NCBI RefSeq assembly: GCF_024139115.2
Contig: NC_085141.1
Coordinates: forward strand, 173,054,994 to 173,118,993
Reading direction: 5' to 3'
DNA: 64,000 nucleotides
Source of the DNA: Armigeres subalbatus
Taxonomy: Eukaryota; Arthropoda; Insecta; Diptera; Culicidae
Positions 32,374-44,282 of this stretch are shown here, piece by piece. The notes under the pieces are model-generated. The model did no database searches, was not told the origin of the DNA, and saw only the letters and a program-made list of their open reading frames with translations. A program made the translations under genes and the position numbers. Numbering within the stretch: the first letter of the stretch is position 1; each line of letters opens with the position of its first letter.

Positions 32374-35300
32374 TAAGTGGCTGTTCGGCCACATTGAGAG
32401 TTGACGTAAAGTCAATGTCAACTTCTCTCCACGAACAGCCTAGATAGCCGTGTGGTGTCGGCAGCCGGTTGTCTGGCTAAGAATAACGCTACGGATTGCC
32501 TGTTCCAGTCCACCATACAGGTGACCCCTAACTCTTGGTGTGATGCGACTTTATGCTTACCGTGCCTATGAATGAAATGGTTAGGGGGTCTAAAATGAAC
32601 CTAACCGCTAACGGAGCTCAGAAGCACCAGGGCACCCTTCACAGTATTGAGCCCTTATTGCGCCAACCGGAGGTATGGCGTAGTTGACTTATTGCTTCTC
32701 CGGAATAATCGGCTACTCTTATTCAATCTCAACTTGAGGTTAAATAAGGTGGGATTATGAGTATGTTTTATTTAGTTTTTTATCTAATTGTCACCTATAT
32801 GGATTCGCTTTATGCGTTTTTCACAGTGTACTCTGTGTTTCGTCTTTGACGTTCTTGATACGATACCGACTTGGTTTCATCGTTGCTGTTCACATAAATG
32901 TTGAAGTTGTGGAGTGTATTATCGTAATTCGCAATGGCTACAGTTAGGATAGCTCAAATCAATCTTCAGCACAAAAGAACAGCAACGATTAATCTTTGTA
33001 GACTTATGCAAAATGGCAAATCCCAAGTGGCTTTGGTGCAGGAACCCTATTTTCGCAAGGGTAGCTTTTACCTAGGTAACCTAGTGAACCCGGTTTTTGC
33101 TGCTTTCAGTAATGAAATGGCAAACTCTCGATCAATGCCGCGTGCATGTGTACTTGTTAACAACGCTATCGTTGCTACACTTATCTCTGAACTAACAACC
33201 AGAGATGTATGTGCTGTCACAATTGATGCAACTGGCGGATCCCCCGTCAGGAAATACGTCTATTGTTCGGTTTATTTACCACATGATGAACCATCCCCTA
33301 CGGATGCTTTCAAACAGGTGGTCAGTTATTGCACGTCAAAAGGCCTTCCGCTAATTGTCGGTAGTGATGCTAATGCTCATCACATCATCTGGGGTAGCTC
33401 GGATATCAATCTGAGAGGCTCCAGCTTGATGGAATACTTAAGTAGTACCGAACTTGGTTTACTTAACATAGGCAATCGCCCAACCTTTATGGTATCTAAT
33501 AGAGCAGAAGTATTAGACATAACTCTCTGCTCCAATAGAATCAGTCACGAGTTGACGAATTGGCATGTGTCAGATGAGGAATCCATATCTGACCATCGCT
33601 ACATCTATTTTGATCAGTTGAATGTTTCTTCGCAGACCTTGCGTTTTAGAAATCTCGTTCAACCAACTGGGATCTCTATACAGAGTTGCTCTCGACAAAA
33701 TTTCATGGATATCTACCATCCATTGAAACTCCTACCGACTTGGATGATGCCGTTGATACTACAACGTTGCATATCGTGGAAGCTTTTGAAGAAGCTTGCC
33801 CTTGCGTTCTGTGAAAACCTCAAGAGGAACCCCGTGGTGGAATTCGATTTGGCTAAGCTCAGGAAGCAGTGTAGAAGGAGTTGGAACAGACGCCATTCAG
33901 CAGGGACGGATTCTTTCAAGTTGGCTCGCAAAGCTTACAAGAAGGCTCTACGATCTGCTGAACGATTCGGCTGGAAAAACCTTTGTGCAAATGTTTCAAA
34001 TTTGAGTGAAGCCACTCGATTGAACAAAATTCTTGCGAGATCCAAGGATTTCCAAGTTGGCGAAATTCGCAAGCCAAATGAGCGACTACACTTCTTCTGA
34101 CGAAGAAGCGTTAGAGCACTTATTTGATACACACTTCCCTGGATGTGTAGATATTGCATCTTCGGATGTTCCTGATGTCTTTTCATGTAGTTATGGGTCT
34201 TGGGCTCAGGCTCGTAGAATCATAACTACTGAATCGATTCAATGGGCTCTTAATAGTTTTGCTCCTCATAAATCTCCAGGGAAGATGGGATCTATCCTGT
34301 CCTTCTTCAGAAGGGTTTTGAGCATATCAAACATGTTTTGAAAAACTTTTAGTATGCAGTTTTGCTACTGGGTATATTCCCATATCCTGGCGGGATGTCA
34401 CTGTAAAGTTTATCCCAAAAGGAGGACGTGCTTCGTATGAAGAAGCAAAGAGTTTTAGACCCATCAGTCTGACCTCATTTCTTCTGAAATGCTTAGAACG
34501 CATTATCGATCATCACATTCGTGATGACTGTTTGGCAAACATGCCTCTTCATGTTAATCAACATGCTTACCAATCTGGAAAGTCCACCGTGACTCTTCTA
34601 CACAAGGTTGCCTACGACATCGAAAAAGCATTTGCTCAAAAGCAATCATGCTTGGGTGCGTTTTTAGATATTGAGGTGCTTTTGACAACGTGTCTTTCGA
34701 TGCAATATTGGAAGCCGCACGTTGTCATGGGCTACCTAATATAATTACCAAATGGATTCACCAGATGCTTAAAAACCGACATCTCTACTCGACATTACGT
34801 CAAGCAGCGATTAGGAAATTAAGTGTCTGTGGCTGCCCTCAAGGGGGAGTATTATCTCCACTTTTGTGGAACCTCGTTGCAGATACGCTATTAAGATTAC
34901 TCAATAATGGCGGTTTTCCTACCTATGGATTTGCCGACGACTATCTAATATTAATAGCCGGTTTGTGTATTACTACTTTATTCGACCTGATGCAAAATGC
35001 TCTTCAGGCAGTCGAAAATTGGTGTCGCCAATATGGCCTTTCGGTCAATCCGAATAAAACATCTATTGTACTTTTCACGGAAAAACGTAACCGTAATGGT
35101 ATTCGCCCATTACATCTTTTTGACTCTGAAATCAATGTAACGGATCAGGTAAAGTATGTGGGACTAATTCTTGATTCCAAGCTCTCCTGGACTCCTAACA
35201 TTGAGTTCAGAGTCAAAAAGGCGTGTATGGCTTTCGGTCAATGCCGACGAACTTTTGGTAAAACTTGGGGTCTTAAACCTAAATATATCAAATGGATTTA

Positions 35301-36780
35301 CACAACAGTTGTACGACCAATTTTGGCTTATGGATGTCTTGTGTGGTGGCAAAAGGGTGAAGTGAGGACAATTCAGTCTAAATTAGGCCATCTTCAAAGG
35401 ATGTGCCTAATGGCAATGACTGGTGCGTTCTCTTCGACTCCCACGGCTGCTCTCGAGGTTCTTCTCGACGTTGTCCCACTACACATACATCTCAAACAAG
35501 AAGCACTTTCTTGTACTTACCGATTATGGGTTCTCGGTTTCATGGAAGAGAATCCTGTAAACCGCAGTTCTACACACACTTCGTTGTTACAACTCATGGT
35601 TGATTGGGACAGAACAGTCCTTGCTCCAAGTGATCTCACACTCGCTAGTAGTTTCCCTTATAGGACATTTTCAACACAATTCCCCTCGCGGGATGAGTGG
35701 ACATCTGGCTATTTGGAGAGAAGTATGTCGGACAGCATTGTTTGTTATACTGACGGCTCCCTCTTCGAAGGTAGAGCGGGTGCAGGTGTCTACTCGCGTG
35801 AGCTAAGATTGGAACAGTCCCACTCACTGGGTAGACACTGCACTGTCTTTCAAGCGGAAATATTTGCCATTATGTGTGGAGTGCAATCCGCACTGCAGAA
35901 ACACATAATGGGCAAAAGTAATATACTTCTGTTCAGATAGTCAAGCAGCTATCAAAGCCCTCGCTTCGGCCAACTCAAGGTCGAAGTTAGTAATCGCATG
36001 TCGAACTCAAATAGAGGAACTGAATTCAGTTAATACATTGCACCTTATATGGGTACCTGGCCATTCTTCCATAGCTGGAAACGAATTGGCTGATGAGGTA
36101 GCTCGCACTGGAGCATCACAAGACTTATTTGTTCCTTAGCCAGCTATTCCAATATCTAAGTGTTGGGTGAAGCGCTTGATTAGCTCTTGGGCTTCCACTC
36201 AGCACAAACAGTATTGGAGTAGTTTGGATTCATGTCGACAAACAAAATTGTATATCCGAGAGCCATCTCCGGTAGTAGCTAACTATTTAGCTAATCTGTC
36301 TAAACAGAATTGCAGTGTCTTAGTCAAGGCCTTGACAGGTCACTGCCGACTCAACTATCACATGGCAAATATTCAACGTGTTGAATCCTTTGTCTGTGAT
36401 GGTTGTGAATCCGATTATGGAACTTCTTATCATCTTATATGTAACTGCCCAGTTTATGCGCAACTGCGTTTCCAAATATTTGGTAAACACTTACTAAGTG
36501 AAATTGACTACAGAAACCTGAACCTTCAAAGTATTCTGTTGTTCATAACCCGTTGTGGTAAGGAGCTATGAGCTTTTGTACGTGTTGTATACGTTGTATG
36601 CCCTCTTCAAGGGTACCTTTCCCAAACTTCACATTTTTCTCCCATCCATATTCCTTTCCTTTTTGTTCACTTCCTTTTCCGTCAGGTGCGTGATGAGAAA
36701 GGCTGTGAAGGCGATGGCACAAATCTCCCGAATTGAGGTGAACGTGCCCCTGGAGCCGACGTTCTGATACCTGATACCTG
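32374..36780 (+). mobile_element. LOA/Lian-like LINE, complete length but frameshifted
   Basis: A 4407-bp insertion bounded by the 104-bp duplication. Layout: about 560 bp of 5' leader, then one ORF with APE endonuclease, reverse transcriptase, RNase H and a C-terminal CCHC-like motif, and a short tail made of GATACCT repeats (36767-36780). The single ORF with RNase H fits the LOA clade (Lian of Aedes). It is opposite to the transposase gene it entered. Confidence 0.85.
32934..36571 (+). pseudogene. LOA-type LINE ORF: APE endonuclease, reverse transcriptase, RNase H
   Basis: Starts MATVRIAQINLQHKRTATIN. Endonuclease: ALVQEPYF, GSDANAHHIIWGS, SDHRYIYFD. Reverse transcriptase: KFIPKGGR, FRPISLTSFLLKCLER, CPQGGVLSPLLWNL and the catalytic YGFADDYLIL (about 34922-34951). 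RNase H: YTDGSLFEGRAGAG, WVPGHSSIAGNELADEVA. C-terminus: CDGCESDYGTSYHLICNCP. It is inactive: frame changes near 33650, 33850, 34065, 34300, 34672 (one base missing in the palm) and 35925, plus a TAG at 36137-36139. The pieces still align in order over the full length. Confidence 0.88.
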
Positions 36781-36884
36781 ATCATCGAGGAAATTTAAAT
36801 GTATTGATCTATCCGTGATCGGAGCTCTGTAAGGCTATAGGAAGAAAATCATGCTGATGAAATTGTGCGGAATGGTCAATCATT
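36781..36884. repeat. 104-bp target duplication of the LOA-type LINE, right copy
   Basis: Starts ATCATCGAGGAAATTTAAAT directly after the LINE tail and ends GGTCAATCATT. It matches 32270-32373 with one substitution. On the minus strand it holds a second copy of the splice acceptor, now followed by the antisense LINE. Confidence 0.93.
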
Positions 36885-37092
36885 AGATATAATTTTCTGC
36901 ACGAAAAGCATGGAGTAAAGAATCGTATAATCTAATCAATAATACTTCGGGGCGAAGAGATTGACAACGGCAATTTATTGTTCCATTAGTTTATACAAAG
37001 GCTTAAGCTTAAGGCGATCGCATAAATTTGAAGGAGTTGATAGACTGTTAACTTAAAATGGATTTAAACCAAATTTCATATTATTAACTTAC

Positions 37093-37665
37093 CTTGCCAA
37101 TTGAATTAGCATAACGTTCTTTCGAGTTGAATGTATCGAAGATCTTATCGTGAAGAGAAGCAAACGATGATGTTTGCAACGATTCGTTCGGGAGTGATTG
37201 TGCTTCTACGTAATGCTTAATGGCAGTTGCTGTGGATTCGCTTAAAGTTCTTGTTGCCATTGCCACATTCATTTTTGTGAATGGCGGAAGATTGATAGTT
37301 TTATGTTGAATTTTTGGTACCAAACGCAACGTTGATGTCACATCTATTTCATAAAGATGTTTAATGTGTTTGAACGATGCTATTTGATTGTCGAAAACTG
37401 CATTGTATTTGTACAGGGCGTTTCGAGCGTTCTTCAATAGGTGTGGTGTGTCAAACATAGCAATATTTTCGTTGTGAATTTTGATTATCGGATTGTCCAT
37501 TGTTGCTCCTACCTCACGTGCCATTTTTTGGTTGGTCGTGGACTGGTCCATCACAAGGGCAATCGGAATTAGTTTTGTTTCACGAATAGCTTTAACAGTT
37601 TTCTTGATAAATTTCATTTGTATTTCACTGCCAAGACTATTGTGAGCCAGAAGATATCCAATCGG
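37093..37665 (-). pseudogene. P-like transposase, catalytic exon 2
   Basis: 191 codons between acceptor TTTGCAG and donor GTAAGT, phase 0 at both ends. It carries IALVMDQSTTNQKMAREVGA (second catalytic D of the P-element fold), then FDTPHLLKNARNALYKY, equivalent to the DPPHLLK motif of P transposases, and an inserted region. The exon itself is uninterrupted. Confidence 0.82.
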
Positions 37666-37715
37666 CTGCAAATAGAATGAATAATATAGATGTATATTTA
37701 TTAGCACGCCAAATA

Positions 37716-38676
37716 CCGTGATCAGAAAATCAAATTTTCAAACAGCTGGTGCTCAAGCGTCTTTCGACCGATTTTCACATTCTCTTACGAATGTCTTACC
37801 TATCTAGTTTCACTATACTGGTGAGTAATATTTCGAGGGATGCTCAATTTTTCCCTAGAGAGGCGTGCGTAAGGATGGAAATATAGCACATTTTGATTTA
37901 CATGACGTATGTCATGTATGTATGTTTAGTGTGATCAACACATACAGGTTCAAAAAATGTTTTATAACACTATTTTAGCATTGACTAAACTATGTGTGAA
38001 TAATATGTTTCTTTTGGACATCCCTAGTGACCACGGATACCCGTCATGTCCATGTAAGTCCAATGATGCCATGCGTACGATATTCCACTCGGTTTAGCAC
38101 AAACCAGATGTTCTAGGTTCTCTCTGTTCTAGAGCTTGGATCAATTGGTCTACCAGGTCAACTGCGCTCGATTGCTATATGAAACCGACCAGTCATCTCC
38201 CCATCCAATTCCGTAGAGCCCACGTATATGATTTGCAACCTACTTATATTAAAACCAGATGTTCTAGGTTTTCCTAACTGTTCTGGAATTCCGTAGTTTT
38301 CTTTGTCAAAATTTGTATATAATCTTCATCAGTATAGAAGTCATTTTCGAGTCACTAGAGATGTCCAAAACAAATATATTGTTCACACATAGTATAGTTA
38401 ATGCTAAAATAGTGTTATGGAATATTGTTTGGACCTATAAGTGTTGTTCACACTGAAGTATGTCATGTAATTCAAAATCTACCATATATGTTTAAAAAAA
38501 AAACATTCTTAGACACGCCCTTGTGGGGAAAAAGTGAGCATCCCCAGAAATATAACTGACCAGTATGGCGAAACTGGACGAGATGGGTAGGACGTCCGTA
38601 AAAGAAATATAAATCGGTCAAGAGACGCCTGAGGTACAGTTTGAAAATTTAGTTTCTATGATTTTCTGATCACGGT
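37716..38676. mobile_element. 961-bp foldback element in a transposase intron
   Basis: The ends CCGTGATCAGAAAATCA and TGATTTTCTGATCACGG are inverted, with TA on both sides (37714-37715, 38677-38678). The arms extend hundreds of bases (GACATCCCTAGTGACC against GGTCACTAGAGATGTCC; ATTTACATGACGTATGTCAT against the right arm). It lies between two exons of the P-like transposase and leaves both splice sites intact. Confidence 0.78.
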
Positions 38677-38741
38677 AGTCCGCGTTAGTAATTTTATCTC
38701 AGTAGTCGTAGTGTTAAACAGCTTAGTAGATGATATCATAC

Positions 38742-40349
38742 CTGTTTGAAGCTGCGGTATATCCCAGACACCATAACTACAACTGCTTCAGTCGCTAATT
38801 TTGAAGGGTCATTTTTTTCAATTTTTCGAAGTAAGCCATGATTTGGAAAGCCGTAAAATGTATCCGATTTCGCGCAGTAGGTTAGCTCTGGTTTTACTGA
38901 CATTCCGTCGATACAGATCATAACTATTTTATCCATTTTAGATCGCATCCGCTTCACCTTACTCTTCATTAAATTCAGAATAACTTCATTCAGACCTGGC
39001 TCCAATCGAATATTTTTGTTGTAGTTATAAACGGTGCTTTTGTGGGGCAGTACAATATGCTTGGAGTTCCTGATGAATCGATATGTACGCGGACACTTAG
39101 ATAAATTCCGGCAGCAAACTTAATCGTCGCTGGATGATACCGACGAGCCTTTGGACGCCGATTCGCATTATTCAAAAAATCCCTAATTACGGGATTCGCA
39201 GCCGCTTGTGCGCCAAGTTTTTCTACTGATGATTTTTGTTTTTTCAAAGCATTCATTTCGTTCCTCATCTTCAAGATGGTGCGTCTATTCCTATTAGCAG
39301 TAGCCAAGCGACGGTTGCTTGTTTGCTCAGAAACGAACAGCCTGCGACGGACAGATTTGAGTTGTAGCTTGAGATAATCGTTATGTTTTGTCTGTGCCTT
39401 TTTGAGTTCAAGAAACCTAACGCTGTCATGAGGCTGGATAGCCGAAATACCATGAAGCATTTTTTGGCCCATTTCGTCTTTCACATTGACCAATTTCTCG
39501 TCATACATGGTAGCGTGCTGTTGCCACTGTTCAAGAGATAGCTCACTATGCTGCACACATTGCTGAACATCCACGTTGAAAGTTGTTTGGTGGTGTTGAC
39601 CAGATGTTAACACCTCCATCAGTTGTCGTTCGCCACTTTCTACAGTTCTGAAATTGTCGATCTTATCACAAGTGGTTAACACTGACAGAGACGCTTCGCC
39701 TAATTGAACGCTGTCGTGGATATCATCCTTGCAATCGGAATCGGGGCTGTCGGTCAGAAATTCGTTTTTCACACTGGGCATTTTCTCGTCGCGCACGGCA
39801 AGGTGATGTTGACACTGTCCAAAGGATAGCTCCATACCATGCTGCTCACCCAGCGGTACATCCACGTAGGAAGCTTGTTGAAACAGTTTCTCGTGCGACC
39901 TGTTTTTCCACGAATCGAAATCGGGGTCGTCGGTCACGCTGGACAATGGCACGTCGTACATAATAGTGTGATGTTGGCGCTGTTCAGGAGATTGCTTCAA
40001 ACCTTGTTCCAGCTTTACATCCACGTAGGAAGCGCTTTGGTGGTGCTGATCATATGTCCAGCCTAGCACATGTGGTTTGTCACTGTTCATATTGTTATTA
40101 ACGTCTGTCGTATCACGTTTAACAAATGTGCGAGACACTTCGCCAAACTGAACGAGTTTAATTTCTTCCTCATATGCTTGCTGCAATGATTTCTCACAAG
40201 GTTCTTCGTGCAAGCTACTTTGCCACAAATCAAAATCAGGGTCTTCGGTCAAGCATTCGACGTTTGATTCCGGAAGTTCGAAGCTCTTCTGTTTGCTATC
40301 CTCAAATGCAAAACCGACGCAGGTTATTGGAACAGCACCACTAATCAAT
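38742..40349 (-). pseudogene. P-like transposase, large exon (N-terminal region to catalytic domain)
   Basis: The first part (452 codons, 38990-40348) is rich in glutamate, glutamine and histidine, with repeated QxxHHxxxYD-like units, then a basic helical stretch (KLQLKSVRRRLFVSEQTSNR) that may be a coiled coil. The conserved part begins FAAGIYLS. The frame then shifts by one base near 39098 and continues PRTYRFIRNSKHIVLPHKST, EPGLNEVILNLM and MICIDGMSVKPELTYC. The aspartate in CIDGMS fits the first catalytic D. The donor CAG|GTATG lies at 38742. Confidence 0.75.
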
Positions 40350-40699
40350 CTAAAAAATAATGGCCATAGAATCGAGCAGTTGTATGTTATGTTTGTATTT
40401 ACCCTTTATCTGTCCCAAGCAGTCCTTGAACGAAGCTGTCTTGAAATGCACAGAGCATACCTTCTTCTTCCTCAGTGCCTGTACTCCATGTAGCTCAAAC
40501 ATTCTACTTGTTTCCTGAGAGTTGCAGGCTTGAACCCATAAGGAACATCTGGAATTATTGTAATGCTGCTTAGATACAAAACTATAAATTAATAATACCT
40601 ATAATACTTACTGATCGTGGCTTCTCGGAAAACTGTAAAATGATTTGTTTCCACTTCCTGATGGTTTCCACAGGTATAAAATTCACATTTACGGCCCAT

Positions 40700-41100
40700 A
40701 TTTTACGTTTAAACGCGAATACTTTAGGTGGTGGTAGAGTGCAGATTATATGGGATTCATCTCAAAACAAAACAAGCGTTTGACAGTTCTGTCGAAACAT
40801 TTGAAAACACTCAGAAGGAAAATTTTAAGTATAATTAGATAACATATTTTGTTTTTGTGGTAAAAAAAATAGTAAAAAAAAGTTTTTATTTTAAATTGTT
40901 CTATAAGTAATTTAGGTTTAGATGCATAACGCTATATTATTTGAAATTCGCATACTGTTGCACTTTCTCGATTATGGAATTGAATTAAAATATAGGATAT
41001 TTTTAAATAGCAAACTAGAGATAAGTTACTGCTGCAAGCCATCGATTGCAGCTCCATCTGCAAACTGTTGCTAGTTGGAGTTCGATTGCGGATCTGATTT
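40700..41100. other. Upstream flank of the P-like transposase
   Basis: AT-rich, with no recognised gene. It would contain the promoter and the terminal inverted repeat of the P-like element, if present. I could not match an inverted partner on the other side (30984-31570). Confidence 0.4.
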
Positions 41101-42279
41101 AAAATGACAGTTGCGAGAATTTACACATGGGTTGTATGGGTGCCTAAATATCTGTTATCTGTGGTAGAACATTTCCACGGCACAGGAAATTTCCTCTGCT
41201 GGAGTGATAGGTTGAATAGTAGACCAAGTGGGACAGCACGGCTGATGGAAGAACGCTAGGTCCAGGAGAAAATGATGTTTTGTTCTGACGTATCGCTGAC
41301 GGTACCATTTGAACGCCTATCGTCATCCACATCCATTGCTAGGCATCCCATTTACAGCTCTATCAATGTCAACTTGAGAAGGCGAAAGGCCCGATAATAC
41401 TTTTGAGAAGTGTTTAGCGAAAAGCCTGTATTTATGCTCAGTATTCAGCGCAATGTCGTTATCGAGAAAAACACTTGATGGCAGTCCAAATTCCTTCCTT
41501 TTAGAATTCACGAAAGACCAAAATTTCTTGGGGTAACGTTGGAAAATTTGTTGCGTGAGATGAGCGTAGTGTTTGTAACAGAGATTATTATTGCACCAAT
41601 AATGATTGCTGGCAATGTTGAAGTTCCGTTTAGTGAAGGCACACCGTCGAAGGTATAAGCGCGAAGATCTCGTAAGGTTCCGTAAAAGAGCATTAGTCCA
41701 CGGTGGTTTCTTCGGTTCGGAGGCTTTCGCTTTAGTTGAAGCGGTCTACAGCTGATTCGATGTCCAGACGATCTAAAACATTCCAGTCAATATACGGGAC
41801 AAGCATTGTCGGAGCTATTGAAAATCGGTTTTGCGAAAATTGAGCCGATCGTCACTCATAGGTCCATCGAAACGTAGATTAAATGCGTTGTCAATTGATG
41901 TATCCAACGCAGGATGATAGTTGTCAAGCGGCACAACGGCGCCCGTCGCCTCAACGACAGTGCATTCGTGCAGTAAAGAATCATTGATGAACACCAAGTC
42001 GAGCATGTTTGTCCAAGAGTCCAAGAAAAGCAATCCCATCGACTAGTTGGCGGTTAGCAGGTATAGTTGTAGACAAAAGCGGATCAGGAAACGTATATCC
42101 GTGGTGGGAGCGAGACCAGACAAGTCCTAGTTGATTGAAGTCTCCAAACAGAAGAATCACATCCGATGGTAAGGCCAAAGCGGAGGCAAATTCTGTATCA
42201 GTAAGGTGAAGTTGTATTACACTACAATCATGTCGTCGGTCAGGAGGAATGTACGAGGGACCGATGATAACGTTGCGAC

Positions 42280-42680
42280 CAGTCTATTATATAGAGTTAC
42301 GCAAAGAGTGAAGCCAAATCTACATATTGAACTGTCAAACCGTCTACCTATCGAGCAAAGTAAACAACTGCTTGTTGGTAAGACGGAAGTATAGTTATCG
42401 CCTAATGATTATTAGGTATAAATGTATTAGACTTGTTCTAGAAACAGCTTAAAAACACTTCAATACACCTAATAAATAATAAAGTAGCAACAGAAACTCA
42501 CGAGTTTGCAATCTGTGGGTGACTTAGTTATCGAATTAAAAAGCTTTAGTAGTGAACACTCCTGTGAAGTCACTTGAAGGGTTGAACAAAAACGAAAGTT
42601 GCCAAAGTAACAAGAACATAATTCAGAATAAGTGTAAGAAGATCCTCTTTGGGCAACTTTATATTTAATCAGAAACTTTG
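42280..42680. mobile_element. 401-bp insertion with 8-bp target duplication
   Basis: Bounded by GTTGCGAC at 42272-42279 and 42681-42688. Removing it together with one copy rejoins the LINE endonuclease sequence. It begins CAGTCT and ends CTTTG. The 8-bp duplication suggests a hAT-like non-autonomous element; terminal inverted repeats are weak. Confidence 0.5.
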
Positions 42681-42835
42681 GTTGCGACTAGAGAGACTTA
42701 TTTTGGCTCAAACAGTCTCAATTAAATTGAGACGGTCGGCGACGGTCTAGCAGGAAATAAGCTGATTGGAAACTGCAACTAGAACATCACCATCGCGCAC
42801 GCGAGAGCTATAGACCAGTGCATGATGACGTAGGT

Positions 42836-43073
42836 TGACAGTTCACAGAGCTTTTTCACCGGGACTTAGCCTCTGGCGAAGCTTCCGATAAAATTGTTTC
42901 GTCATTTTATTCGCATGTAGATGTCCTTTGCGATTGATTTCATGCTGAATGCAAAGAATATCATTGAAATATTCGGATCGCAGCAATTTTAAACTAAAAA
43001 TATGAATTTTAATTTTCTCCTCATCGATTTTTTTTCTAACACCTTGTAAACAAGCTCTGTGAACTGTCAAATA
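42836..43073. mobile_element. 238-bp foldback MITE
   Basis: TTGACAGTTCACAGAGCTTT on the left pairs with the right end, which reads TTTGACAGTTCACAGAGCTT in reverse complement. It splits the LINE endonuclease remnant. Confidence 0.65.
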
Positions 43074-43490
43074 AGTGAGGTTAGATCAAGATCTTGCATT
43101 GGTCTATTGAATATACTGCGGTCCACTCTATAAACAGCGAAATTGTCACCGAAAAGTTGAAGTGAGTTGATTCTCTCATCAAGCCAGGTTTCGGTGAACA
43201 CATAAACATCATAATCGCCGTCAAGCACAGCCAGATAAACGTCGTCCAATTTGGTAGAAAATCCTCTAGTATTTTGGTAATATGCCGGTAGACTCCTAGT
43301 GGGAGGAGCGGTGTCCATGACGGAAGTCGAAACTGAACTGAAAAGCGGCGAATTTTCAGGCAGCGACAGATCATTAACGTGATTATACTCGGAAGTCCAG
43401 TATACCATCACCGACCACAGGACCGGAACGGCGACGATGGCGGGTGGCAGTGTATGGCACGACTGTGTCGGAAGGCTTAGGGACTTGTAA

Positions 43491-44282
43491 TAGGGTGTCC
43501 CGGATCTAAAGTTGCAGTAACTGCCGATAGTATGCTTGATTCCGATATCGATGTTATACGATATTTAAACAAAGAGAATAAAGTTCAACACTATCCAAAT
43601 ATAACCCAAATCCAATACAAAACTAATCAAAATCATGGATTCCGTGAAGTGTGACAACCAAATTTCAGATGCTTCATACAAAACGTGTAATATAGGGGGA
43701 GGGGTCTAAAAAGTCCTATTTAAGCGTTACGTAATTAATGGATCCAAAACATTGATTTTACTACTAGGACAAACTACCCACATACTAGAGGCGCGAACGA
43801 GTTATTTAGAAGCAATGCATGCACGAACATATGATTAGTACGCATAAAAAAACGTGGTCCGTCTAAATTCAATAATCTCCCAAATGACTTCAAATCAATT
43901 TCAAGGTAACAATATTTTCAAAAGCAAATTGAAGCAGCATTTATATAGGAATCTAAGTAAATACATACTTTAAATGTGTCAACCATTTTTTTTTGCAGGT
44001 TTGTCTAACACTTGTTAGTTTGCCCTGCTTGTTAAAAGTAATTTTAGTTTATAATTTTGTTCATGATTTTCAGCCACAGAAGTCCATATATTTTATAATA
44101 AAGTTTAATTCATTTGAAACGTGATTCCCTTCAAAGAATCAATAGTTTCAGTGGGATCTCGCATTGTATTTTTTAATTGCTTGTTTTATTTTCCCGCGAT
44201 TGTTTATCTTATAGTAAGAGTCCACTACCAGGGGGCTCTCATAGAGCTCTTTCGTGTGGGGTTAGAGATGGGACCACAAAAA
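43491..44282. other. Unassigned repeat-rich stretch
   Basis: Contains a fragment TATAGGGGGAGGGGTCTAAA followed by GCGTTACGTAATTAATGGAT near 43690-43742, of the kind dispersed in Aedes genomes, and AGAGCTCTTTCG near 44255. No gene was recognised. Confidence 0.4.

Larger units (their letters stand above)
31574..40699 (-). pseudogene. P-element/THAP9-like transposase gene, multi-exon, damaged
   Basis: Minus strand. Candidate exons: 40612-40699 (MGRKCEFYTC, C-x4-C), 40403-40548 (KVCSVHF, the C-x2-H end of a THAP zinc finger), 38742-40349 (acidic region, likely coiled coil, then the start of the RNase H-like catalytic domain with CIDGMSVKPEL), 37093-37665 (PIGYLLAH, VMDQSTTNQKMAREVG, DTPHLLKNARNALY) and 31574-32323 (C-terminal domain). 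The last three join in phase 0 at CAG|CCG and AAG|CCT with GT-AG borders. The motifs and order match P-element transposases and THAP9. Damage: a one-base loss near 39098 shifts the frame inside the large exon, and the two THAP exons do not join in one frame in my reading. A foldback element and a LINE sit in its introns. Confidence 0.8.
41100..43490 (-). pseudogene. CR1/Jockey-like LINE remnant with nested insertions
   Basis: On the minus strand, from 43411: LPAYYQNTRGFSTKLDDVYL, YDVYVFTETWLDERINSLQL (endonuclease start). After a MITE it continues with RVRDGDVLVAVSN. After a second insertion: IIGPSYIPPDRRHD, ALPSDVILLFGDFNQLGLVW, NMLDLVFINDSLLHECTVVE, VPLDNYHPALD. Then come degenerate linker pieces (NSKRKEFGLPSSVFLDND, KHFSKVLSGL). 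The reverse transcriptase is missing. Many stops and shifts; an old dead copy. Confidence 0.78.
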
